From: Saksenaea vasiformis B4078
Lineage: Eukaryota; Mucoromycota; Mucoromycetes; Mucorales; Saksenaeaceae
Assembly: GCA_000697055.1 (NCBI GenBank)
Contig: JNDT01001166.1
Span: 1-64,000 of the forward strand
Reading direction: 5' to 3'
DNA length: 64,000 bases
Shown one piece after another: positions 45,781 to 59,817 of this stretch. The number at the start of each line of letters is the position of its first letter. Position 1 is the stretch's first letter. The notes beneath the pieces were generated by a model. That model was not told the origin of the DNA. It ran no database searches and saw only the letters and a list, made by a program, of their open reading frames with translations. Position numbers and translations under genes: made by a program.

Positions 45781-48312
45781 TGCAAAGGTGTAAGACAGCA
45801 GAGCAACAGGCTTCCTTTTTGTTTTTCTCACGTCTATACTTTTAGTAGCGCGTAGCGGGAGTGTCAGGCATTACCTCTTTCGGATGAAATGTCTATTTTC
45901 GGTAATGCCGTTCTTCGGAAATCAAAAAGCATTAACGGATATTTTATGTATTACCTTATCACTGGAAGAGAGCTCCAACCACTTTAGCAGATGAAGTATA
46001 CTGTTAAAGCAAGGCATGTTGGCAATTTATTTTCTAGTAATTCTGAATTTGGGGAATGAGGTTACATTTATCTCTCGTTAAGGGAATGCCAGCGTTATTC
46101 GGCTTTTCTAAGTCATGTTATGCTACACCGTCCAAGCAGATGGTCAAGTCGGTGAGTATTATGTTCATTCATCCAAATACCAAAAGCGCTGGTACATGGT
46201 TGTGTCTATAGTTATTAACAGTCTATCTTTTTGACTGTAAGCATCGTAAACGGAAGTCAGTTGAAAGTGTCGGCGAGGAAGGGATTGTTATGACTGCAAT
46301 ATTACTATGAAAGAGATGATCTTGCTAAAGTGAGTTATAAGAGGCCAAAGCAAGATTGAACGTCAGTTAAATAGTTTGCGTTCAGAGTATATGACATGAT
46401 CACAAGAGGAACGCATAATTTCTCTGTAGGAAGGTGCAGCAACTTAAATCTTTTAGGAACTCACTAGCTTGCCTTATCCTTTTGCGCTTCTGCGCTTCTG
46501 CGCTTCTTGCTTGAATTAGCCATTGGGTGAATCTGTTATTGATGCACACAGAGAAGTAGCACACCTATGGTATGTTTTACCTCGTGTTGCCATTGTTATC
46601 AAACCCTGTTGCACTACTGCGTGTCTCATTTGCGTGCATGTGTTTTTGATCCATAAAGCAACAAATATTGGCAACCAATTCTCATTTCGCTTTTTCTGGC
46701 ATGCTGTTTTTCTCATACTGCCATCCGGTGATCCTTGTTGTGCAAAAGTCTATTTCATGATATGACTCCCAAGTGCTCTTAATTTATTGATGCGGATCGT
46801 TTCAAGCGCTTAGTACTTGTTTGCCAGTGTATCTCCATCACCTCCCCTGATGTTACTTTGCCCATAGGAGCCTTAAGTTTTATGCTCGCTTTGTGTGGCT
46901 GCACTACCTATGCCCCCATCCGTTTGAAAACTCTTTTGCGCAGATTCAAACATTAGAGATTTCACGTCTCGAGATTGACACCCGTCTCATCAAGACAGTA
47001 CAAGTCCTATGTCAAGCTTTGCTGTAGAATTTTCTTGATCGACGTTTCGCAGACGCGGATCCGTTCGGCAACTAGCGTCTATCTTCACGTGCTTCTGACA
47101 ATTTCATGCTCATTATTTTCAACAGTGGCTATCTTCAATCTTTTTCTATAACTTTTCTAGATTGCACCTGTATGATCATACATCGAGTCTATTTAACTAT
47201 CCTCAACCATCACCAAAGGGAATCTGGAGATGGTTGATATTATCGGAGGTAAGCATATCTTCTATTAGCCTCGATATCTGAATCGAGAACCCGTTGCAGT
47301 TGGCCCGAAATATTTGCTTCACAGCGGCAATAGCATCGTTCTCCCAGATTCCGTGGATTGTATGTCACAAGGCGCATCGTTTGTCCACCTGTGTTTAGAC
47401 GACGTTCCAATCACAGGAAGGTCAGAGGATTGAACTCTGCATCTTCTCTATTTTGTCATTCTACCGCTGACTTCTGGAGATATTCGGAAAAACTACCTCT
47501 TTATTCACTTCAGTACCTAGAGTTGTGCCATCGCATAAAAAGATGAAAATGCAAGTGAAGACCTTTCCAATCAACTGGAAGATATCGAAGTATAAATGGT
47601 GTCAAATGTATGTAATCAGGCGTTACTTAAGAAGAACAACCAAAGCAAGTGGAAGGGATTTACTATGAATGTCACAATTTTTAGACAGTGCCTTGCGTCG
47701 TCTAGCAGCTATCCTGCATTAACCAACGTGAGACGATTACATTAGGCTGACGCTGCTCCGTTTTAATAACTACGTTACTTTCAAGTTCGGTTAGTGCATA
47801 CTACAACCCAAACTAACTTACACTGGTACGACACGCCAACTAACTCTTTTAGGTCAGGGATTCGCCACACTGACCGGACTTACCTATTGCCACCCCGCAT
47901 TGAAGGATAGCCAATATGATTTTACGAGCCAAACATAAAATCATGCTTAAATTCCGGTTGGTTAGTATGGCCTCAGAATAACACTTTCTACCCAAAATGC
48001 ATGCAACTTGGAAGTTAGTGAGGAAACTTGTTCTCGATACTTTCGGCTTTAACGCTTCTAAGATTTCTGCAAGTCCGGTGCAGCCGGACTTCAACCAAAA
48101 ACTGTCACGCGTCGATACCTCCAGTAAGTGCGTGCGTGACGTGATGAGCAAAAGCGTCGGGGTACAAAATATCGATTCCCGTCTCATCCTCACAGCATCA
48201 AAAAAAGAAAAAAATAACGACTACTAGCAACCTTCATCCGCTAAAGCGATATATCAACAACTTATATCTACCACTTATTTAACGACCTGCGCCGCAGGAT
48301 TCAGGAGAAACC
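45781..48312. other. Long gap with no supported gene
   Basis: About 2.5 kb. Frames stay below 115 codons and are mutually shadowed (for example 47849-48193 minus against 47997-48227 plus). A short triplicated GCTTCTGCGC-like run lies at 46487-46508. A tRNA-like fragment near 47428-47480 was judged not to be a tRNA. Otherwise I see nothing. Confidence 0.4.
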
Positions 48313-51300
48313 ATGGAACTGGATTTGACCCATAGTGCAAAGGAGAATACAGAAGTAATGGCATCCACTTTGCCGTCCTCAAGCGATCAATTGTGCACAG
48401 ACTCGTCAAGCACGTCGTTGTCCATGACCTTACAATCCCTCCACGAAGCTACATTCCCCTTTGTTGGCCATGAGTTTTTGTATTGTCTCGTTAGGGAAGT
48501 TGGACAATGGACACGAACACAAACAGTCCTTATACAACAACTCATGACACTTGAAGAATACAAAGAAATGGCAGATTCACAACAAGATAATCCAACATTT
48601 AGGCTTTTATCTGGAAATAACGATTGCAACATGCCACTCAAGTGTGAAAACGAACCTTGCCCCTCTCCGACATCCTGTAGCAGTAGACCATTTCCGAAAG
48701 ACGATGGCCCGTCACGTTCCTCATTCGTTCCAAACGATCAGGTTTTACTGAACAGAGCCTCGTATTCAACTATACCATGCGACAATATGTGAGTACGAAT
48801 AGCTATATTCTTGGAAACTAACACGTAGTCAGCGCGAAAAACACCGCTGTTCAATTACCCTTGCTTCAGGATACTCCGCACATCAAAACTCTCCTGGATT
48901 CAACGTGTTGCATCCAAAGGACCACATTGGATAGACGTATCTATCCATATTCTGGTAGCTTTGTTGGGATTCGTTTGGATGCGCCCTCTGGAGATACTAT
49001 CGGGCTGATCTGCATTATGACGGACGAACCTTTGAATTCCGCACAATTGTCATTTATTACCGACCTTCTCCAATCGGTGCAGCTACGAACTATGCGAGAA
49101 CTGCAACGGGTGAGGGAGGAGGAACGTTTAGTGAAAGCCAAGAATGATGCGATACAGGATGCCGAAAACAAAATCAAATTTTTGGCTGACATGAGCCATG
49201 AAATAAGGTTAAATGACAGCATGCATCGAAGCAATTTTGGAATCACTCACGCATTCGATTTTAAAGAACACCAATGAACGCAGTGATTGCTCTAACAGAT
49301 TTACTGTTACAAGAACGTTTCTCGCTTAATGAAGAACAGACTGAGCATCTGGAAGTTATTCAAACGAGTGGACATCATCTCCTGACCGTAAGCTACTCTT
49401 TATTTATGATATATCTAACTGTCTATAGGTTATCAATGACATTCTAGATATTTCCAAAATCAATCACGATCCAAGATTTAAGCTGGAGAGTAGACGATTT
49501 AGCTTGCGTAAATGTGTAAAAGGTACATGTACCCATGAAGGATTTGCAGGATCTGACCATTGTGCTAATAGATGCATTAAACATGGCGAGGCATCAGGCA
49601 TCAATGAGCCAACACAATAAGGCTGTATACGTTACTGAGTGGCCTTCAGATATGCGTGATGATATACCACTCCCAGAAGCTATCGCTGATCTGCAGAAAA
49701 AAGGCATATTGCCTGTTTCTGTGCCACGACAAAATGGGAAAACGATGTTACCCCTGATGTGGAAAATTGACGCTGATGTCGACGATCTCTTGATGGGTGA
49801 TACAATGCGGCTGACTCAGATATTACTCAATTTATGTTCGAATGCCGTCAAGGTAACCTGTCATGGATGAAAATGTACAAAGCTTGTTCCTGAATTTTTG
49901 TGTTAGTTTACTAAAAAGGGCGGCATCAGCGTGAAGATTCGACGGTACGTACCCACACCTTCATTGTCTGTACAACATCAGTCAACGCAAATGACGTTTA
50001 AACAACGATATGATGCAAAGATGGAGACAATTTGGACACGTACTATGCGTGGCAAGAACTCGGCCGGAAAGAAGCAGAAAGGTAAAGATGCTCGCGCTGG
50101 CGCAAGCGATGATGAAGGCGACGATGAAGACTGTGCAGAAAAGACGATCTTGGAGATTTCAGTAACAGACACTGGCATCGGCATTCCCGCAGATCGTTTG
50201 CCTCGGCTGTTCCAATCATTCTCGCAGATCGATATTTCCACAGCAAGACGCTATGGAGGCACTGGCTTAGGTCTCGCTATTTCAAGTACGCTGGTCAATC
50301 GCATGGGAGGGGGCCTCTGGGTGGAATCGGAAGAGGGTGCCGGTTCACGGTTTGCCCTGACATTGCCAATGACGATTGCTCATGCCCGATCTGCTCAGTC
50401 TCACCAGTCAGGTATACCAGGTGCAGGTGCTGTTATGTCACCGGCATCACCACCTTCTCCCAGTTCCACAGTCTCTGATGGCAGCGGAAGCGTGCATTCC
50501 GGGTTTGGTGACCGTGCAACCGATGGAATGTCACCCGCAGCCAAAACCGATTCTGCGCCTTCTTATACCTCCAGCCAAAATAGTGCAGGCTATTTCTCTC
50601 TTCCGATTCACAACTCTAGCAATAATGGCGATAATCGACTTAACAAAGCGCCGCAATATTCGCCACCTTGGTCATTGATCTCCCAACGCGCTCAAAATTC
50701 CGAAACAAGCGCGCATCCTACGGGCCACTCTCCGTGGTCATCTTTTGGAAATAAGCATATATCTCATATACCCAACACAGCGGCAGTGTCGAATCTCACG
50801 GCAAACACGAACTCTGGCCATGGAAACATGGATAGGACGGACAACAAGCGGGCTTTCGCTCGTCCTCATACAAATGGCCCATTACAAGGCCTGAATGACA
50901 AAGCATCCTGTGGGAAAATGGCGCTGGAGACTTTGCCTACCCAAGCCACGCGGTTGAATCGTATGGTGAAGCAGCAGTACCATAATCAGCGAAAACTGAC
51001 AAATAACGAGGAAAGTTTCGCGGCAATGTATCCGATCACGATCATGTTAGCAGAAGATAACGTTTGTAAGTGCTCATTTATGACAGGGGACGAAGAACTA
51101 GACAAAGTATGTAATTAGTGAACCAAAAGATTGCCATAAGCATACTCAAACGGCTTGGTTACGACGATGTGCCCATCGCCAACAACGGGCGCGAGGCTTT
51201 GGAGTTGATGAGGAAGACAAAATTTGACGTTATATTTGCAAGTATTCATAAGTTGCTAGAAGAACAGGTGAACTAACCATTCGTTGTTAGATGGATTTGT

Positions 51301-51677
51301 ACATGCCAGAAATGGATGGACTGGAGGCTACGAGGGCCATCATTGCAGAACGTAAAGCGACCAGTTCCCTTATCCCGGATCAACCTCTCCTAAATGCTAC
51401 AGACGTCTATATCATCGCATTGACCGCGTCAGCATCTAAGCAAGATCGACAAATATGTATCGATGCAGGCATGAATGACTTCATCAGCAAACCATTCACC
51501 ATGATGGAGATGAAGGCATCTCTGAAAAACTGCGTCAGCAAGCGGAAAAAGAGAAGAAAGGATCGCCAAGCAGATCCAGAGCATAGAGCAGGGGAAGACG
51601 ACCCGATGGTAGGAGTAGAGGAGTCCACGAACGACGAAAGTCGTAGTGACAACAAAAGCCTGGAGCAGAAGCAGTGA
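48313..51677 (+). CDS. Hybrid sensor histidine kinase with GAF and receiver domains
   Basis: A soluble two-component phosphorelay sensor feeding, in fungi, an HPt protein and a downstream regulator. Start 48313 (ATGGAACTGGATTTGACC). Order: Ser/Thr-rich N-terminus; GAF-like domain ([10 protein letters not shown]..., then [32 protein letters not shown]); helix into the H-box [20 protein letters not shown], where the join restores R-T-P across an intron; N-box [20 protein letters not shown]1 DTGIGIP; F-box; G2 GGTGLGLAI; a ~230-residue Ser/Asn/Pro-rich linker; and a receiver with AEDN, phospho-acceptor [16 protein letters not shown] and KPF. No transmembrane segment. An insert of ~60 charged residues lies between the N and G1 boxes. 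The group by fungal HK classification is not assigned. Confidence 0.9.
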
Positions 51678-52023
51678 TAGTAGCGGTTAAATAGTCGATG
51701 CGGTGATTTTCCAGCCCGCATCGATACCTCCTTTCTTTTTCTTCCATACCCGAACTAAGTGCTTAGGCACTAACCCATTTATCCACTCTGATGACAAAGA
51801 GACGGGAACATATTCGCTATGCATTGCTTTTATAGTTTTGTTAGTGTTTTTCTTTATGCATCTTCTGTTTTTTTTTTCTTTTTATCCCGGTTTGTTGTGG
51901 GGTGACGCCCTGTAGATCATCTAAAATGTATATTTCCCCATTTTTTCTTCTTTCGGATCTCTTGCTATTTGACACATCTTCATAAAGACTGCTCCTGTAT
52001 CAAGGATCAGGATATCATTGTCA

Positions 52024-54941
52024 TCACGCTTGTGCAAGGGTCGAAGCACATTCTTTGAGAATATCTTCTGTTTTCATGCCAAAATTCTTCACATCTTTTG
52101 CCACGGCTTGCCAGTTTTCGCCATGATGTGGTTCAGCCATGACACATCGCTTGATCACAATATTACGATGTTCCTAGAACATAAATAAGAATGACATGTC
52201 TACACATAAGACGTAGCAAATACGTACCTCTGTGCCATGTTGCAACTCGAATTTGTACCACCATGCAAAGGAGTCACCCTGATCGGGATCAATTTGGACA
52301 GCCTTTTGGAACCAGTTGCGTGCCTTTTCAATTTTTCTGTCCATCCAGAATAACCGAGCTACTGTTGTTACGATAACAGGATCATGCTCACATTTCTTAA
52401 GAGCATCAACGCTTCGTGCCTTGCGTTGTGGTCGTGCTTCCATGAAAATAGACTCTGTCCAGATGATACCAGACGAAGGACACTCTTGCAGTGCCTTTGC
52501 AGTCATTGCCTTGGCAGAACTGATATTGTTTGCGCGACTTTCAGTACGGATAGCGTGTAACCAAAGTTCTGGCGTCTTGGGATTGATATAACGAGCCTTT
52601 TCCAAAGTAGAACGCGCCTTTGTCACCATGCCCAACTTTTCCTCCAGCTTGGCAAGTAAAATCCACAAAGTAATGCTCTTGGGACACACTTTGACAGCCT
52701 TATTGTATGTTTCACGGGCTTTCGTTGGCTCATTCAAGGCCTCGTCTTCCACTTGACCCTTAATCATCCAGAACTTATCGAACGTCGGATGTTTTTCCAG
52801 GCCTTCATTTAAGAGAGCAAGGCATCGGTCGTAGTCCTTCATCTGTCTTTCCAAGAGTGCAGACTTCATCCACACACGTTCTGTACCAGATTCTTGTCTT
52901 GCCATCTCCAACAATTTACGGGCGCGTTCAAATTCCTTGCTTTCGCTTTCAACTTTGACAGCCGCCAACCAGATTTGCTCGCTGTTCGGGTTGGCTCTGA
53001 ACGCTTCTTCAAGAATATCTCGAGCACCTTGAACGTCACCAGCAAGCCATTTCTCCTTGGCTCCCATAAGCCAAAGTACTTCGGCCTGTGGGCAGTATCT
53101 AACAGCCCGCTGCAGCAATTCTTCCAAACTCTCGGGTGTACCATGGCTCTTTTCCAAGAATGCAGCCTGCTTCCAGATGGATTTCTTGCCAGGGAAAACT
53201 TTCAGGGCATGCGCGTAAATTGCACGAGCTGTCTCGATAGATCCATGAGCAATACAGCTTTCTGCGTCCTCCATCCACGTTGCTTTTTGATCTTCTTCTT
53301 CTACACGCAGACCAATCGTTGCTCGTACGATAGCCTGACATGTAAGGACAGACCCGTTGTTCTCGCATTTTTCGGCCTCCTTAAGCCATTGCTCACGATT
53401 GAGCACTGCACCCGTTTGTGACAACGCTGTTGCTGCAAGCTTAATGATTCTGTCAACCGTCTCGGGTTTTCCGTGTTCTTCCTCTAATCGCGCAGCAGCA
53501 ATCCAAATTTCGTGACTCGTTGGAACTGCAGTACGGGCCTTGTTAAGCACCTTTTGCGCATTTTTATATGTCTCCAATCGTGCCAAAGCTAACCATAATT
53601 CGACACTCAGGGGCACCAATTCAACAGCTCTCGATAAAAGCACCTTCGCATCGTCCGGATTTTCCTCCATATTAACCGCGGCACGCCACAGTTTCACTGA
53701 ATTGGGTATAAATTCCAAAGCGCGACGCAGTACTCGTTTCTGCGCCTTCTGTTCCGTCTCCAAATCCACTGCTTTGAGCCAAATTTTGACGGACTGAGGC
53801 AGGTGGCGAACTGCATTAGCCAGGATAATTTTGGCGTTCTCATTCGTCTATTGCGACTTATGTTAGCCCTGACGAACGATCATGAGTAATCAAAATCACT
53901 TACATTAAGACGTGCGGATTCCAGCCAAACATCTTCATTTTTGGGACACTGTTCACAGCCTTTCGCGATAATATTTCTAGCCTGTACAGGCCTTCCAGCG
54001 ACTTCTTCGAGTCGAGCAGCAGCAATCCAACCAGGAGCGTGTTTAGGGTTTGTTGTAATGACTGAATTTAACAATAGTCGTGCTTTTTTGATATCACCAA
54101 TTTCTGCGTCGCTTTTCAGAACCACACTGTTCAGATCCGTTAGGTAACCCTTGGGATCAATCGTCGTCTGACCAGAGACAGAGTCTGACACTTGATCAAG
54201 TTTAAGGCCAAGGACCTTATCTCTCGCTTGACCAATCTCTCTAAAGTTTGTCATCATTCCACTGTCAACGTTTGGCGTCGCAATTCCTCCCAATTTTTGC
54301 TCTGTTGCATCCAGCATTGTTTCGGTTTGTGACTTTTCGCGTGCAGCTGCCAAGATGGTATCTGGCAGAGGAGTGAAACGTTCTGGCATTTTATTTCGTT
54401 TTCGATTCTTTCCAACAAGATCACCGACCTCAGGGATGGCTGCCCATTCAGCTTCGTCGATTGTAACTAGCTGGCGCTTGAGGTCTGCAAACTGTTGTGA
54501 AATCTTCGGTCTTTCTTGGCGATAACGTGCCAACTCTTCACGTTCTCTTGCTTCTCTTCGTGCTTTTCGGCGTTCATCCATTTTGATATCAATCATTTCC
54601 CATACTTTGTCGGCTTCTTCGTCGTCTTCTTCGTATGGTGCGCCCGAGAAAAGACCGACTTCATTGTCAGGATCTTGGTAACGTTCATCATCGTCATCCT
54701 CGCCTTCTGGTTTTCCACCCAATGCACGTTTAGCATCCCTACATGATTGACATGGTGAAGTTAGATCGGTTTCCGATCTGCAATTGATTGTTCAAGTAAT
54801 TACGTACAGTCCAAAATCACCCGATTCTCTAGCAGGGCCAATATCGGAACGTGTTGTAAATCCAGTAGCACCACGACCAAGACCTGCAACATAATTCGGA
54901 GGCGCTGGTTTGCCTATGAAGTCCTTTGTTGCTGTAAACAT
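52024..54941 (-). CDS. PRP6: U4/U6.U5 tri-snRNP splicing factor Prp6 (PRPF6)
   Basis: Bridges U5 and U4/U6 in the tri-snRNP; nuclear. Exons by eye from ATG 54941: one through FGL, one 54722-region to about 53905, one of ~1.66 kb and a short last exon ending at 52024-52026. The N-terminus [20 protein letters not shown] continues into [19 protein letters not shown], which is the PRP1 N-terminal hallmark. [20 protein letters not shown] and [20 protein letters not shown] follow, then a long array of HAT/TPR repeats ([68 protein letters not shown]). About 910 aa, near human PRPF6 (941). The start at 54941 is preferred because the upstream extension has no ATG. Confidence 0.95.
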
Positions 54942-55179
54942 CTTTACGGATTCCAAGAAACTCAAATGTCTCGCAGCGGCGAAATTCAGCGGGTTTTGTA
55001 CTGACGTCAGGTCTGCTGAACGTTGATCAACCAATGAGATTAAGTCCTGACATTTGCACTCGTATTTCTATTCATTATGTTTCCTGAGTTTTACTATTAA
55101 CGCTATACTGTTTATTGAATTACTTTTTACATTACTTTAAATAAATCCTGAGTCTCTAAAGAGCCATGTTTGTGCTGAA

Positions 55180-55600
55180 AAAGAGTCAAATATGTGGTCA
55201 TTCATATGTCAAATTTTAATCAGAAGATCGATCAACTTACATGATCTTGGTCTCTACGGTGGACGCAAATTTATTCGAGTAACATAAAAAGCAATCCACG
55301 GTTAATAAATAGAATAAACTTTTTGATGTCAATCTACTTAAACCCCCGAAGTACGTGGCCACCCAATGATGACAGTCTGCCCCGCACCTAACGCGGTGGG
55401 GGCAGCCAGGGGGATCATGTTGAGAAACCATTACTGAACTGCCTCAATGCAAAGAGCATATTATCTTGCCGCGAACCATTCTTGCAATTAAGGTAGGACG
55501 AACCACTTATCCCGCGCAAAGGATCACTTCCTAACGCAAAAGTATTCGACTTGAACACGCTCAGTATACTTATTGACGCAAACATTTATTCAAATTGCTA
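55180..55600 (-). repeat. Dispersed repeat family, copy 4 (minus strand)
   Basis: Read on the minus strand it matches the middle and 3' part of the copy at 61.4-61.65 kb: GGTGCGGGGCAGACTGTCAT, a GGGTGGCCACGTACTTCGG segment, TTAAGTAGATTGACATCAAA, AACCGTGGATTG and AATTTGCGTCCACCG. The 5' third is missing or too diverged to see. Confidence 0.65.
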
Positions 55601-56047
55601 TATATTAATAGGTACAATTTTATGCAGTTTTGGAGGCATCCATTAATGAATTCAAAAAAGAACCAGTAATTGCATTCAAAAACAATAATAAACCATCGGT
55701 AACAGTTTGTGTTCATTAAATTACATCTCTATTAATCGATGCTATGGTACCTGTGGAGCCGATATTACAATGCAACGCATTACTTTTAAGTTTTGTACTA
55801 TTCGGCTTTTAAAAGCTACTTCCGAGCATATGTATCTGTAGACCAGTAATTGTCCCAATGCGACCTCCACGTTCCATATGTAGACATTAGATGTCTGTTC
55901 GCATCGCGTGGTGTGACGGATCTGCCCAGTGCGCTCCCCAGGGCCATGGATCTGAAGTTGAATTTGCAGCATTCAACCTGTTTACTTTCACTTGCACCTT
56001 GCTCCTACTCAGTCCCTTCATTTCACCCATACATTCCTTCATTCTTT

Positions 56048-58788
56048 ATGTCAGCATCCACAAAAGTTCGCTCATTTAGTGGTTACGCTGGTATTCAGAA
56101 TGTGATGTCAAACGCTCATTATCACAACTCGATACTCGGAAATGGTGTGACAGGCATTGAGCAATGCCAGGACAACTCTGAAATGGGCTACGGCGATGAC
56201 GATGCTCTGGATGACGAGGAAGCATCCGTCATTAGTATCCCTGACTCCGACATAAGCTTTGACTTCGTAGGCAACGATCCTGGAAGAAAAAGAAACTCCA
56301 AACTTACCGTGTGTATAATAGGTATATGCTCTGCACACCTTCATCGCCACAGTAGAAGGACAAGCTTCTGTCGTAAAGGGGGACATGTTGACGTTGCTGG
56401 ACGACACAAACTCGTACTGGTGGTTAGTCAATGTCGTCAAAACGTCTGAAGTAGGATACATTCCCGCCGAAAATGTCGAGGTAGGTTGGCTTGGAAGACT
56501 GAATTCCGTCTCTCATGCAGCATCTTCAGACTCCGTTCGAACGGTTAGCAAGACTGAACAAGTACCGGAATGTGGAGGTAAACTTGGATGTTTTCGTGAT
56601 TATCCGTTAAACATGAGCATATAGGCAACATCTATACAACAAAACATACATTATATTGGCCAAATTTTACCCCGCAAGAAACACTGCAAAAAAGCTATCG
56701 TGTCGAGAGGATTATCATTCCAATTGCAGATTATACTGACAGGAGAAGATTCGGACGAAGAACTCGAGGAAGCCTTTGAAGAATGGGAAGGGATGATGGA
56801 TGAAGCAAGCCACTTGGATTCGGAAGTGGAAGAGCAAAGCAATTATTACGAAAACAACCGACCATTGGTTACCACAAACGGCAATAACTTTCAGGACGTT
56901 GTACAAACACCGCAATCGAGACGTGAGGTATCGCATACCCGAGCACCAGTTACTGTATCCTTTCAGCCAACGCCTTTAAAAAGCGGCGACAAACCATGTA
57001 CTACAGGAATGTGGCGTCGACTCTTCTCTCGAAGCAACAAGGACAAATATGCATTACCTGAGGAAGTGAATGGTCAAGGAAGTGAAACGACTTCTTCAAT
57101 AGATCACCATCCCGATTCTGGCTCGTGTGTATCCAACGCCGTTTCAGAGAATTCAGAATCCAACTTCTCAGGTCATTCAAGTGTTACGAATACGCAGTTG
57201 ACTGTTCTGCGCATTTTTGCTGGAAATATCAATGTCGGCGCTACGTTCAACACCGTTGTCGTAGATGAAGAAACGGATGCTGAACAACTTCTCAAATTGG
57301 CAATCGAACGTTTTCGCATACATGAGACAGGAGGTAATACATTCACGACCACTAGCAACATAGAATATTATCTAACCGTAAAAATTATGGATGGAGGTAA
57401 GGAGTAATAAAGCTGCAACATAGGTTTGATTTAGCATGCACATCTGCTTAATAGATGAGATAACCTTGGCACCGCAAGACAAGCCGCTCACCATTTTTAA
57501 ATCCCTCATAAGCCATCTCACCACGCCGATGCCGACAATAGCATGCGTGAAGCATGTTTCTCAACAACTGTCTACAGTTGAAGTTACCCGGCTTGGCGTA
57601 TCCCGAGCTCAACGAAGTGGCACATCTTGTTTTGGTGAAGACTCGGTGATTAAGTTTTATCTCCATAAGCGAATAAAACGAGTCAATGAAAAGAACGGCC
57701 AGGTGTATGTAAAGATTGCATACTATGCCGATAAACCAAAAAGAGATGTAACTATACGTAGTGCATTCTCACCAAAGAACTTGAAATGCAAATCGTCAAC
57801 AAAACAGTTGAAGAACGACCAGGAGCGTATCGACAAATTAGTTGCTGTGTCACAGAATATCAATATGGCGGGGCTCACAGTCAGAGCTCTCGATAAATTT
57901 CACATTACTTGTGATATTGAGAGTGAGGGGCTTAAAAACGATTGTCGGCTAATAACTGATCATTATCGAATCATGCTGCTCGTCAACGGGGTTGGTAAGC
58001 AAAGAAGAAAAAGCTCATGTGTTATAAGAAAAAAGGAGGGATTCACAGATTTGTTTCTCATAGAAAAAACGCTTGATATGTCAAGCAAGCTGTCTACAAT
58101 ATTAAACGACGAAAACTTGATTCCAAAAGGGACAGTTGAGAAGCTATTCGTCTTACGTAAAGTAAGAGACGCCAATGGCATAGAACAGCGACACAGCAAT
58201 AGGATATATCGATCTCGACCTGAGTTAACGAAGACGTCCTCAACATGGTCTGCAACAATCAGCAGGGTCTCTCCACAAAGATTAACGACATTAAACGCGC
58301 GTCCTGCAAGGTCTTTCCTTAAACGGTCGCCATCCAATGGCATTTATCATACAAAAGAACTACTCTCATTATTGAAGAATGACCCGATACCACCATTTAC
58401 TTCGTGTTCCAACGCAAATACAGAGATTGTGCTGATGCGGTTGGATGCCGCGCTGCAGTCAATAGAGAACGAGCGCCTAAGATATGATACATCAAACGAG
58501 AAGTCGCCTGGTGCAGTGATGTCAACCACCGAGCTGAATGGACTCCTTGGTCACGGTGGCAGTCGTATTGATCCTAATAAAGCAATGCGCGAATCAGAAC
58601 AACTAAACTATAAGTTCAAAACCAACTATCCTGGAGAGAAACGCGAGACAATAAGGGGCCCCGCGGGTATGGTAGGGGTCAACGAAAAAACTATTTTGTC
58701 GAGTTTGAATGATTTGGAGAAGGTTAGTAGCAAGGCAGTGTGCAGATACCGAAGTAATCGTGATTGTGCTAGAAACTACAACACATAG
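56048..58788 (+). CDS. SH3-RA domain scaffold protein (fungal)
   Basis: A cytosolic adaptor probably acting in polarity or cell-cycle signalling; that role is inferred from SH3 plus Ras-association domains. Exons by eye: 56048-56266, 56322-56480, 56521-56577, 56625 to about 57394, then from about 57455 to the TAG at 58786-58788. Exon 2 is almost exactly the SH3 domain: VYALHTFIATVEGQ, KGDMLTLLDDTNSYWWLV, VGYIPAENVE. HLQTPFERLARLNKYRN follows, a run I associate with this fungal family. An acidic segment (EDSDEELEEAFEEWEGMMDEA), a Ser-rich linker and an RA-like domain (TVLRIFAGNINVGATFNTVV, YYLTVKIMDG, FYLHKRIKRVNEKNG) come next. The apparent frame break at 56266 is a 55-nt intron. The last few residues are uncertain; start 56048 is the first good in-frame ATG. 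Confidence 0.75.
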
Positions 58789-59817
58789 TTATCTCTCAAG
58801 AAATTTGATCTACACGAAGATTCTTGCGCTTGTTAGAGCATTAAACAGACAATTACTCTCTTGCTTTTTGGTCCTTTACCATTCTGCTTGACAGGATGTT
58901 TGGACTAACATAAAATGTGCCTTGGCCATAAATCGTACAAAGGTTAAATAGCAAGTTAGAGCCTACCTAACTATTAAATGTAGAGTCGCATGTTGAAGAA
59001 AATACTGGCTTTTCAGCGAGCCTTTGCATCCAATAGTTGTTATGTGCCGTTCAAGTCAAATAAATTTGCGTTGGGAAGAGGTCCAGAATGATCAAACTCT
59101 TGTGGTCTTGTGTGAGTGATACCGTCGAATGCTCCTATCTGACAGAAAGGGCGTGTCAATAAAAACGTTTCTGGTTGAGATGTCACGCGCCATACGTTTC
59201 CTTCTTTTTTTTCCTAGCGATTTTGTAGGGGGCACTAACTACGAAAACGTTAAGCTGGTCACTGAGGCAAACCTGCTCCATCCTTACAGGAAATCATGAA
59301 CCCATGAATAAAGTAACGGTAACAACTTTAAGACCATTATCATGACTTATGACACACCAACCAGGATTTCATTATTTTGAAACCTACAAAATAATGTTTC
59401 TGGTCATTCAGTCACCTCCTTCGATGCTGGTAAGATCGTATTTCATAAGGTAATCTGCAATATGCCTGCTTCGTAGAGGCTTATCGATATCTGCTTACTA
59501 TATATTTGTCATCCTTCTCAGATATGCAAAGGCAGAACTCGTCAAATAAAGGACGTCTCAATGGCAAATTTTCGGTTACTCTTTTTCTCCAGTAGAATAG
59601 GGAAAAGAGTTGAACGGAGTCACTATTCCATCAGCAAAATCTCCATTATGCTTTTGATTTAAACGTCATCGCGCCCATCATAATTCTTCTCTTATTCTGA
59701 CTCTTTCCCCTTTTCTTTTACTCTTTTATATTTCTCAGCGAGTATTAAAAAACCACAGTACGACAACATCGCAGGCAACAACCCGTACCTGAAAGCGTTC
59801 CGATCCTGTCGGTGAAA
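58789..59817. other. Gap with no supported gene
   Basis: No gene seen. A T/C-rich stretch at 59691-59737 looks like the promoter and leader of the next small gene. Confidence 0.4.

Noticed and set aside
47428..47480. tRNA-like fragment on the minus strand (a T-arm-like hairpin with CAGAG/CTCTG stem and a GCGGTAGAA D-loop-like part)
   Set aside because: No matching acceptor stem, and only about 15 nt between D arm and T arm, too short for an anticodon arm and variable loop.
56260..56325. Apparent +1 frameshift before the SH3 domain
   Set aside because: A 55-nt GT-AG intron at 56267-56321 joins the frames in phase 0.
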